DNA of 5,592 nt from Chloroflexota bacterium (GTDB taxonomy: Bacteria > Chloroflexota > Limnocylindria > P2-11E): assembly GCA_025350745.1 (NCBI GenBank), contig JANXXG010000336.1:1-5592 (forward strand). Direction: 5' to 3'. Of this stretch, positions 1 to 5,269 are shown piece by piece. A program made the translations under genes and the position numbers. How positions within the stretch are numbered: the stretch's first letter is position 1; each line of letters opens with the position of its first letter. The notes below the pieces were generated by a model. The model was not told the origin of the DNA. It did not search any database and worked only from the letters and a program-made list of their open reading frames with translations.

Positions 1-184
1 TCCCGGGCGCGCCGTAGGCCGCGACCACAAGACCCGCCGTGCCCGTGGAGATCCCGAACTCGCGCGCGAGCGGCTCGAGGACGGGGCTCATGACGAGCCC
101 GTTGTAGACCGCGGCGAACGACATGAATCCGAGGACCGCGAGCAGGGGCCGCCGGCTCGGGCTCGGTGCGCTGTCGCCGCTCAC
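1..184 (-). CDS. MFS transporter, N-terminal fragment (runs off window)
   Basis: The first 61 residues of a membrane transporter are visible, and the rest lies beyond the left edge. After a short polar N-terminus (MSGDSAPSPSRR) comes a hydrophobic helix, LLAVLGFMSFAAVYNGLVMSPVL. Next is a basic/acidic turn, LEPLAREFGIS, and the start of a second helix, TAGLVVAAYGAPG. A helix 1 with a loop of the form PxLxxLAxEFGIS leading into TAG helix 2 is typical of the drug/metabolite-efflux branch of the major facilitator superfamily. The start is GTG at 184-182, which overlaps the TGA of the M20 peptidase gene in the tetranucleotide GTGA. This favours translational coupling and one transcript. The substrate cannot be told from this fragment. 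The MFS call rests on the N-terminal pattern alone. Confidence 0.72.
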   Translation of the reverse strand, partial: MSGDSAPSPSRRPLLAVLGFMSFAAVYNGLVMSPVLEPLAREFGISTGTAGLVVAAYGAPG

Positions 185-1545
185 ATCGGGCGGCCGGCGA
201 ACGCGTGCAGGAACCGCCCGAACGCGCGGATGTGATCGATGTAATCGGCGATGACGATGTTCTCGTTCGGCGCATGGTTCGCGGACCCGGCGTTCCCCGA
301 GCCGAAGCCGACCGCCGGGATGCCGAGCTGATCGCAGACCTGGGCCATCGGCCCCGACCCTGCCATCAGGGGGTACACCACCGGCTCGGTGCCGTAGGTC
401 GCGCGATTCGCGGCGACCGCGGCCTTCGCGACGTCGGTGTCGGACGGCCAGCGCGACGGACGCTCGCCGTGGTGCGGCGTGATGGCGACGTCGGTGAAGC
501 CGCGGCTGTCGAGATGGGCGCGCAGCAGCGAGCGGACCAGCTCCGGCGTGAGGTCCGGGACAAGGCGGAAGTCCACCTTCGCGCTCGCCACGGCCGGCAG
601 GACGGTCTTGGAGCCCTGGCCCTGGTATCCGGATCGCAGCCCGCAGATCGTGCAGGTCGGCTCGAGGAAGTACTTCCGCTTCAGCTCGAGGCCGGTCGCG
701 CCGCCGACGAACCCGTCGATACCGTGGATCCGCTTCCACCCCGCCTCATCGAACGGCAGCGCCCGAAGGAGCGCGAGATCCGCCGCGCTCGGGACGCGGA
801 CGTGGTCCATCAGGCCGTCGACGATGATCGTGCCGCTCTCGTCCTTGAGCGACGCGAGCGCCCACACCAGGCGCCAGGCGGCGTTCGGCACGATCCCGCC
901 GACGGACGAGTGCGCGTCGAGCGCGGTCCCGCGCACCTCGAGGTCGACGTAGCAGATGCCCTTGAGCCCCAGGCTGACCGTCGGCCGGCCCGCGGCGTCC
1001 TTGTAGCCGGCTTCCCAGATGCAGCCATCGGCGCGCAGCCGATCGGCGTGGACCCGCACGAGCTCGGCGAGGTGCTCCGAGCCGATCTCCTCTTCGCCTT
1101 CGAAGAGGATGCGGAGGCGAAGCGGGAGGGGGCCGACCGTCGCCTTGTATGCCTCGACGGCCTGCAGCCTCGCCATGAGGTTGCCCTTGTTGTCCGACGT
1201 GCCCCGACCGAACAACGACCCATCGCGAATGGTGGGCTCGAACGGCGGCGTCCGCCATTCCTCGAGCGGGTCGGGAGGCTGCACGTCGTAGTGGTCGTAG
1301 ATCAGGAGCGTCCGGTCCCCGCTCCCCTGCTCGCCGATGATCGTCGGTGGACCGCCAGAGACCCGCTCCGCGGTCGCGACGAAACCGGCACGCTGCGCGC
1401 GCCCAAGAACGGCCGCGGCCGTCTCGGCGATCGCCGATCCCTGTGCGGACACCGTCGGCAGGCGCACGAGCGCCGACAGCTCGTCGACGTACTCGCGTTC
1501 GCGCGCCCGGACGTGCGCGTCGAAAGCGGCGAAGACGTCCGGCAT
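181..1545 (-). CDS. M20-family zinc metallopeptidase (carnosinase/dipeptidase type)
   Basis: A full-length (454 aa) co-catalytic di-zinc peptidase, predicted cytosolic because no signal peptide is visible. The metal-site motifs are in order. YDHYDVQPPDPLEEW gives H85 and D87, RGTSDNKGN gives D118 as bridging metal ligand, and FEGEEEIGS gives E152 (general base) and E153. CIWEAG gives E178 as likely second-site ligand, and ANHAPNENI gives H424. H212 in DAHSSVGG fits the conserved His that reaches across the dimer. Residues about 200-340 would form the dimerisation lid. The family cleaves dipeptides or removes N-acyl or N-carboxy groups; the exact substrate is not determinable here. ATG at 1545 lies 15 bp after the stop of the small membrane protein, with no strong Shine-Dalgarno, so expression probably depends on the operon. 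Family certain, substrate unknown. Confidence 0.95.
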   Translation of the reverse strand: MPDVFAAFDAHVRAREREYVDELSALVRLPTVSAQGSAIAETAAAVLGRAQRAGFVATAERVSGGPPTIIGEQGSGDRTLLIYDHYDVQPPDPLEEWRTPPFEPTIRDGSLFGRGTSDNKGNLMARLQAVEAYKATVGPLPLRLRILFEGEEEIGSEHLAELVRVHADRLRADGCIWEAGYKDAAGRPTVSLGLKGICYVDLEVRGTALDAHSSVGGIVPNAAWRLVWALASLKDESGTIIVDGLMDHVRVPSAADLALLRALPFDEAGWKRIHGIDGFVGGATGLELKRKYFLEPTCTICGLRSGYQGQGSKTVLPAVASAKVDFRLVPDLTPELVRSLLRAHLDSRGFTDVAITPHHGERPSRWPSDTDVAKAAVAANRATYGTEPVVYPLMAGSGPMAQVCDQLGIPAVGFGSGNAGSANHAPNENIVIADYIDHIRAFGRFLHAFAGRPM

Positions 1546-1560
1546 CGCCGGAATTTATCC

Positions 1561-1851
1561 CTAATCCGGGACGGTCGTGAGACGCGTCTTGCTCTTCCCG
1601 AGCTCGCAGCGCGGGGAGTACGGCGTCACCTCGATCCACCGCTGCTGGCACAGGTATCGGACGATGCCGTCGGCATCCTCGAGGGTCTCGCGCTTGTAGA
1701 CCTTCGCGCGCAGCAGCATGAAGACGCAATCACCGCAGTTCAGGGGGAGCGCGGGGCGCGGCCGGTTTGCGCGTCGCAGCGCGGCGAGCGCTCCGACCAG
1801 CGCGACCGCTGCCAGCAGCGCGACGAACCCCGCGAGGATGATGATCCCCAT
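1561..1851 (-). CDS. Small one-TM cysteine-containing protein, function unknown
   Basis: A 96-residue protein I do not recognise. Residues 2-25 (GIIILAGFVALLAAVALVGAL) form one strong membrane helix, followed by a basic stretch RRANRPRP that should stay cytosolic. The soluble tail holds four cysteines: C39 and C42 in NCGDC, C68 and C82. This arrangement could bind a metal or form disulfides. The tail is charged and ends in a basic segment (GKSKTR). Genuine coding is supported by its position as first gene of a minus-strand unit, 15 bp before the M20 peptidase, and by its sensible membrane-protein composition. ATG at 1851 is preceded by a purine-rich GAGAGG about 11 nt upstream, an imperfect ribosome site. 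It might be a membrane partner of the peptidase, but that is only inference from position. Confidence 0.72.
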   Translation of the reverse strand: MGIIILAGFVALLAAVALVGALAALRRANRPRPALPLNCGDCVFMLLRAKVYKRETLEDADGIVRYLCQQRWIEVTPYSPRCELGKSKTRLTTVPD

Positions 1852-1886
1852 ATCCGTCCGGCCCTCTCGTCCGTATCCACCGTATC

Positions 1887-1892
1887 AGGAGG
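1887..1892 (+). promoter_or_regulatory. Shine-Dalgarno AGGAGG for the lipoprotein gene
   Basis: A perfect AGGAGG lies 5 nt before the GTG at 1898. It decides the start of the lipoprotein gene against the longer in-frame extension that reaches back to 1718 and overlaps the opposite-strand gene. Confidence 0.85.
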
Positions 1893-1897
1893 TCTCG

Positions 1898-2110
1898 GTG
1901 AGAAAGACGACCATCGGGCTGGCGCTGGCGATCCTGCTCTCGGCCTGCGGTGGCGCGGGTGCGGGAAGTGGTGCGCCGCAGAAAGCGACGACGCCCGGAC
2001 CCGCCGCGACGGCGGCGCCGGCGGTCGCAGGTACCGAGGCGCCGAAGGAATACCCCGCCGGAAAGACCGCCAACCCCAGCTCGTCGCCAGACGACTACAT
2101 GGGCTATTAG
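1898..2110 (+). CDS. Very small lipoprotein, function unknown
   Basis: A 70-residue secreted lipoprotein starting at GTG 1898 behind a perfect AGGAGG. The N-terminus MRKTTIGLALAILLSAC is a classic type II signal peptide: basic n-region, short hydrophobic core, and lipobox LSAC with the acylated cysteine at residue 17. The mature part is only about 54 residues. It is rich in Ala, Gly, Pro, Thr and Ser, looks disordered, and ends in an acidic-aromatic tail, SSPDDYMGY. No enzymatic motif is present. It should be anchored to the outer face of the cytoplasmic membrane, as a surface tether or small envelope protein. It diverges from the cysteine-protein/M20/MFS unit across 46 bp and ends 6 bp before the stop of the convergent EamA gene. 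The lipoprotein call is secure; the role is unknown. Confidence 0.82.
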   Translation: MRKTTIGLALAILLSACGGAGAGSGAPQKATTPGPAATAAPAVAGTEAPKEYPAGKTANPSSSPDDYMGY

Positions 2111-2116
2111 CCGCCT

Positions 2117-3076
2117 CTAGGTCAGGGCGACCTCGGCGCCACGTTCGAGCCGCGCCGGGTGCTTCGCGTTCGTGTAATCGAGCGCGATGAGCGATCCGGT
2201 GAGGACCACGATGCCGGCGACCTGCCAGCCGGTGATCGTCTGCGGGGGCGACACGACAAGGAGATTCACCAGGATCCCGGTGACCGGGAAGGCGAGCTCG
2301 GCCAGGGTCGCGAGCGACGCAGGCGTGCTCGCGAGGCCGCGGTAGTAGAGGAGCATGGGGAACAGCCCCGGGATGATGGCGATGCCCAGATAGAGCGGGA
2401 CGTCGCCGAGCCGGTAGCTGGCGAACGTCGCGGGACCGCCCAGCAACAGCATCAGGATGAGCAGGGCGGGTAGCGCGGTGGTGAAGCGAAGCGCGGTGAG
2501 GGTCGTGAACCGGACCGATGCCAGCGCGTAGCGGCCGAAGACCGTGGCCGCGCCCCAGAGCGCCGCGGCCGCGAGCGCGAAGAGACCGGCGCTCACGTGG
2601 AAGTCCTCCCACGCCGCGCGCGGGTCGAGCGGGTTCGGGATGACGATCGCGTACGCGCCGAGGATCGCGACAGGTACCCAGATCCACGCCCGGCGCGAGA
2701 TCCGTTCACCGAGCCAGAAGTGCGCGAGCAGGATCGCGATGAGCGGCTGGGTCTTTTGGAGCAGCAGCGTCTCGATGAAGTGGAAATAGCTGAACGAGAT
2801 CGTGAACAGGATCGTCGCGAGCGCGGACGCGCCCACCCCGATGAGGATGATCGCGCGCCATTGGGGCCAGGTCAGCGAACGGACCTCTCGCCATCCGAGC
2901 CAGAGGAGCGGAAGGCTCACGATCGTGAGGACGATGTGTTCCATCGTCACGATCTGCGTGGCCTGGAGGATCGCATTGCCGGGGAGGTGTTGGAGCAGCG
3001 GCGAGCGGAAGAGCGTGTCGGTGCCCCAGAGCATCGCGGCCAGGGCGACCAGGAGGACGGCGAAGCGATCGATCAC
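2117..3076 (-). CDS. EamA/DMT-superfamily transporter
   Basis: A 319-residue integral membrane protein with the ten-helix, two-repeat layout of the drug/metabolite transporter superfamily. Repeat 1 spans about residues 5-148 and contains the signature LQKTQPLIAILLAHFWLGER (106-125), where a Pro-bearing helix is followed by the conserved GE(R/K). Repeat 2 spans about 161-300 and carries the matching LAELAFPVTGILVNLLV near 258-274. The C-terminal tail is short and basic. Such proteins usually export amino acids, nucleosides or other small metabolites; the substrate cannot be read from sequence. The start is GTG at 3076, chosen because the first helix begins immediately after it; no strong Shine-Dalgarno is visible. 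It converges on the lipoprotein gene and diverges from the desaturase, so it is probably monocistronic. Confidence 0.93.
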   Translation of the reverse strand: MIDRFAVLLVALAAMLWGTDTLFRSPLLQHLPGNAILQATQIVTMEHIVLTIVSLPLLWLGWREVRSLTWPQWRAIILIGVGASALATILFTISFSYFHFIETLLLQKTQPLIAILLAHFWLGERISRRAWIWVPVAILGAYAIVIPNPLDPRAAWEDFHVSAGLFALAAAALWGAATVFGRYALASVRFTTLTALRFTTALPALLILMLLLGGPATFASYRLGDVPLYLGIAIIPGLFPMLLYYRGLASTPASLATLAELAFPVTGILVNLLVVSPPQTITGWQVAGIVVLTGSLIALDYTNAKHPARLERGAEVALT

Positions 3077-3097
3077 CGGTCAAGGATGACACGGGAT

Positions 3098-3113
3098 GGT
3101 CACTCGGTCACCC
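3098..3113. repeat. Tandem 8-bp direct repeat GGTCAC(T/C)C
   Basis: GGTCACTC is followed at once by GGTCACCC, 22 bp before the EamA start on the shared divergent region. A third GGTCAC occurs at 3204-3209 inside the palindrome near the desaturase start. Spaced copies could be regulator half-sites, but in GC-rich DNA this may be chance. Confidence 0.3.
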
Positions 3114-3200
3114 TCCGGTCGGTAGGTTTGCGGCATTTCAGGCCGGCCCCAGACCGCTCTGGCCCCGCCGTGTAAGACTTGACGCATATGACGCTCGTTC

Positions 3201-3215
3201 ACGGGTCACACCCGT
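3201..3215. promoter_or_regulatory. Perfect 15-bp palindrome, possible operator or hairpin
   Basis: ACGGGT CAC ACCCGT is a perfect 6-bp inverted repeat with a 3-bp centre. It lies 13 bp after the only nearby ATG (3188) and directly before the first usable desaturase codons (CTG 3217). As DNA it has the size and symmetry of a dimeric repressor site; as RNA it would be a tight hairpin in the initiation region. It also coincides with the point where the desaturase reading frame is lost, so it could have caused a sequencing or assembly slip. Confidence 0.4.
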
Positions 3216-3216
3216 T

Positions 3217-4146
3217 CTGCTGACCGACGGCGAGCGCAGCGAGGCTGCGCTCCTTACCGAGATCGAACCCGCCATCGGCAAGCTCATCGACCGCCACCTC
3301 GCGGTCGCGAAGGAGTGGTTCCCCCACGACTTCATTCCGTACAGCCAGGGCCGGGATTTCGACAAGGAGCCCTGGACGCCTGATCAGGCCCGGCTGACGG
3401 GCGTCGCCCAGACCGCTTTCGAGGTCAACCTCCTCACCGAGGACAACCTGCCCTCGTACCACTACCTGATCCGCGCGATCTTCGAGAAGGGCGACGGCGC
3501 CTGGAAGAACTGGGTGCACCGCTGGACCGCGGAAGAAGGCCGCCACGCGATCGTCATCCGCGATTACCTGATCGTGACGCGGAACATCGATCCGATCATG
3601 CTCGAGCGTGGCCGGATGCAGAACATGCAGCTCGGGTACGACCGGCCGTCGCTGGGCGCCCTTCGTGGGCTCGCGTACACCTCGTTCCAGGAGCTCGCGA
3701 CCCGGGTGTCGCATCAGAACACCGGACGGTTCTCGGCGGATCCGGTCGCCGACAAGATCATGGTCCGCGTCGCCCAGGACGAGAACCTGCACATGGTCTT
3801 CTACCGCGATGCCCTGCAGGCCGCGATGGAGCTCGCGCCGTCAGCCGTGGTGAAGGCGATCGCCGACGAGGTCATGAACTTTTCGATGCCCGGTGCGGGC
3901 ATCAGCGGCTTCGTGCGCAAGGCGGCGAAGATGGCCGAGGCGGGGATCTACGACCTGCGCATCCACCACGACGACATCATCTGGCCGCTGCTCCGTTACT
4001 GGAAGGTGTTCGAGCGGACCGACCTTGACGCCGAGGCGGAGGCTGCTCGCGAAACGCTGGGCCGGTTCATGGGGAAGCTCGATGCGGCCGCGAAGAAGTT
4101 CGAGGATCGCCGCGCCGCGAAGCGGGAGCAGTCCGCACCGCGCTAG
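3217..4146 (+). CDS. Soluble di-iron acyl-ACP-type desaturase (start unresolved)
   Basis: A ferritin-fold fatty-acid desaturase (FA_desaturase_2 type, related to mycobacterial DesA1/DesA2 and plant acyl-ACP desaturases). It would insert a double bond in an ACP- or CoA-bound acyl chain using O2 and ferredoxin. Counting from CTG 3217, the iron ligands are all present: E75 (LLTEDN), E107 and H110 (AEEGRH), E159 (FQEL), E189 and H192 (DENLH). The spacings resemble the plant enzyme. The family N-terminus aligns from about LLTEIEPAIGKLIDRHL. No ATG, GTG or TTG exists in this frame between the open upstream region and GTG 3514, which would delete the first iron ligand. ATG 3188 gives MTLVHGSHP in another frame and stops at 3221-3223; one extra base near 3209-3216 would join it to this frame. 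Function confident; start uncertain, hence partial or frameshifted. Confidence 0.88.
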   Translation: MLTDGERSEAALLTEIEPAIGKLIDRHLAVAKEWFPHDFIPYSQGRDFDKEPWTPDQARLTGVAQTAFEVNLLTEDNLPSYHYLIRAIFEKGDGAWKNWVHRWTAEEGRHAIVIRDYLIVTRNIDPIMLERGRMQNMQLGYDRPSLGALRGLAYTSFQELATRVSHQNTGRFSADPVADKIMVRVAQDENLHMVFYRDALQAAMELAPSAVVKAIADEVMNFSMPGAGISGFVRKAAKMAEAGIYDLRIHHDDIIWPLLRYWKVFERTDLDAEAEAARETLGRFMGKLDAAAKKFEDRRAAKREQSAPR

Positions 4147-4154
4147 CTGTTCTG

Positions 4155-4227
4155 AAGGCCGTGAGGGAATCGGACCCTCGACAATCTACTTAGAAGGTAG
4201 CTGCTCTATCCACTGAGCTAACGGCCC
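4155..4227 (-). tRNA. tRNA-Arg (anticodon TCT), somewhat atypical
   Basis: The minus strand folds as a 73-nt cloverleaf. The acceptor stem is GGGCCGT with ACGGCCT, the D arm GCTC-AGTGGATA-GAGC, the anticodon loop CTTCTAA with TCT at 4194-4192, and the T arm GAGGG-TCCGATT-CCCTC. TCT reads AGA/AGG, so it is an arginine tRNA. Three positions are unusual: the first acceptor pair is G1-U72, the outer anticodon-stem pair is G27 with A43, and the T loop has C instead of the near-universal U55 (TCC rather than TTC). No CCA is encoded. It may be functional but weak, or drifting toward a pseudo-tRNA. The upstream HNH reading frame overlaps its 5' half. Confidence 0.85.
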
Positions 4228-4717
4228 CTGCGTTCCAATTATCAACGAACCAGTAGAGGCGGGCCTCTTCCGACATCCGGTAGATCCGCCCATTGCGCTC
4301 AGCGGACGTCTTGCGGCGATGACAGTTCGCGCAGCGCACTACGCACTTCTCCAGCTCAGCTTCAATCGTCGCCCACGGGAACGTACCGGTGATCATTTCG
4401 CTCACGTTCCAGCGTTTGTCTCGAAGGTGATCGAACTCCAACACGATCGGATCGGACTCGCCGCAGTCCACACAAGGATGATCGATCTTGAACGCCAGCA
4501 GTCTGGCTTTGTTCGCGGCGTTCACACCGCGACTCGACACCCGTACATGCTCGAGATGCCTCGTGCGGTTGCGTAGATACTAGACGCGCTTGTATTCGAC
4601 CAGGCACGTTACACACCACAGCTGACGCTTGACCTGTGCGCGGTCTCTGAATCCGAAGCTCTCGGGCGCTTGCCAATATCCGCAGCGACCGCAAAGTCGG
4701 TAGTCGATCGTCTCCAT
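4190..4717 (-). pseudogene. HNH endonuclease-type gene interrupted by an amber codon
   Basis: From ATG 4717 one continuous frame encodes a two-part zinc protein, broken only by TAG at 4582-4580. Before it, 45 residues carry a treble-clef or ribbon with C9/C12 (LCGRCG) and C35/C38 (WCVTC) and a basic patch FGFRDRAQVKRQ. After it come 13 codons (YLRNRTRHLEHVR), GTG 4540, then the HNH core: HPCVDCG, VLEFDH, a helix TIEAELEKC, and VRCANCHRRKT. This is the order of the common small HNH proteins with an N-terminal zinc finger, so the TAG most likely replaces a Tyr or Gln codon of one ancestral protein. GTG 4540 could restart translation and make a 116-residue HNH protein alone. The C-terminus runs into the tRNA, ending AVSSVDRAATF at TAA in the anticodon loop. 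DNA-nicking activity is inferred from the family. Confidence 0.78.
4238..4243 (-). promoter_or_regulatory. Candidate -10 element (GATAAT) for the tRNA
   Basis: GATAAT matches TATAAT at five of six positions and sits 10 nt upstream of the mature tRNA 5' end, giving a very short leader as is usual for bacterial tRNAs. It lies inside the HNH coding frame. No recognisable -35 box is seen at 17 bp, so the case rests on position and on AT-richness that stands out locally. Confidence 0.35.
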
Positions 4718-4729
4718 GGATCAACAGTT

Positions 4730-4735
4730 CTTATA
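4730..4735 (-). promoter_or_regulatory. Candidate -10 element (TATAAG) for the HNH gene
   Basis: TATAAG matches five of six -10 positions and lies 12 nt before ATG 4717, so a transcript would be nearly leaderless. That agrees with the lack of any Shine-Dalgarno before this ATG. No good -35 box is visible. Confidence 0.3.
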
Positions 4736-4741
4736 CCAAAG

Positions 4742-4757
4742 TCTCGAAGTCGCGAGA
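4742..4757. terminator. Weak hairpin after the papain-like gene
   Basis: TCTCG and CGAGA form a 5-bp stem around a 6-nt loop, 10 nt after the stop of the minus-strand C92-like gene. On that strand it is followed only by a short CTTT, not a true U tract. It may be a poor intrinsic terminator or mean nothing. Confidence 0.2.
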
Positions 4758-4766
4758 AGAGGGGCG

Positions 4767-5243
4767 CTACTTCTTTGGCAGCAGCCGCGCGAAGTCCGCC
4801 GGCTCGACGTCGTCATCGTTCAATTCCGGGAACAGCCGAACGCCTGCTGCGGAGAAGGCCTTCGCGACGAACTCGCCGCACGAGTACGCCCCGAAGGCGT
4901 GGTAGTGCAGCCGAAACCGCGTCATGAAGCGGTCGAAGAGGATGACCAGGAAGTCCAGGCGGTCGAACGTGGCGCCGATCCTCGCCCGGGCCCAGTCGAG
5001 CGCCAGCTGCCCCTTCCCCTCGGGCGCGGGGATCACCGTGAACGTATGCCCACCTTCCTTCGTCCGGAGATCGCGGCGCACGACCCCGCGCTGGCGGGCC
5101 TCGATCGTGAACGTCTCGCCCTCGAAGATGGCCACGTGGTAGTAGGTCGATCGCGTGACGAAGCTGATGATCACGCCCAGGCCGCCCTTGGGCTGATCGA
5201 AGAGCAGGATGTCCCCGGGCTTCGCGCTCGCGAGGCTGGCCAG
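4767..5243 (-). CDS. YiiX/C92-type permuted papain-fold (NlpC/P60-like) protein
   Basis: A small cysteine-peptidase or amidase-like protein. Numbered from CTG 5243 it has 158 residues. Near the N-terminus is AKPGDILLFD, the usual opening strand of NlpC/P60-like folds. TYYHVAIFEG follows with H36, FTIEARQRGVV carries an acidic residue (E48), and YSCGEFVAKAF supplies the catalytic cysteine C122. His before Cys is the circularly permuted order of the YiiX/YaeF group (peptidase C92). Substrates in the group are poorly known; lipid or peptide amide hydrolysis is suggested for relatives. No signal peptide is visible. There is no ATG, GTG or TTG in frame from the E3 stop at 5270 to beyond KPGD, so the start is unclear; CTG 5243 is a guess. 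The frame stays open upstream to ATG 5534, but that part is antisense or out of frame to E3 and crosses the fold-back. Confidence 0.8.
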   Translation of the reverse strand: MASLASAKPGDILLFDQPKGGLGVIISFVTRSTYYHVAIFEGETFTIEARQRGVVRRDLRTKEGGHTFTVIPAPEGKGQLALDWARARIGATFDRLDFLVILFDRFMTRFRLHYHAFGAYSCGEFVAKAFSAAGVRLFPELNDDDVEPADFARLLPKK

Positions 5244-5269
5244 CGAGTCCGTTGGTGCCCGGTCCGTGG

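Noticed and set aside
166..2190. A 674-residue plus-strand open frame
   Set aside because: It is antisense to the M20 gene and the small membrane protein, is rich in Arg and low in hydrophobic structure, and shows no domain. It is a GC-bias shadow.
2597..3175. A 192-residue plus-strand frame opposite EamA
   Set aside because: It is highly charged and Arg/Glu-rich, typical of the antisense of hydrophobic codons. The EamA frame is clearly real.
3188..3223. Programmed -1 frameshift into the desaturase
   Set aside because: No slippery heptamer of the X-XXY-YYZ type is present before the stop. A lost base or a non-standard start is simpler.
3199..3792. A 197-residue minus-strand frame opposite the desaturase
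   Set aside because: The desaturase strand carries all six iron-binding residues; the opposite frame shows no motif.
4580..4582. TAG recoded as an amino acid throughout the genome
   Set aside because: TAG ends the cysteine protein (1561), lipoprotein (2108), EamA (2117), desaturase (4144), C92-like gene (4767) and E3 (5270) at sensible places.
4147..4766. Integrative element or attachment site at the tRNA
   Set aside because: No integrase and no repeat of the tRNA 3' end is visible in the window; an HNH gene alone is not enough.
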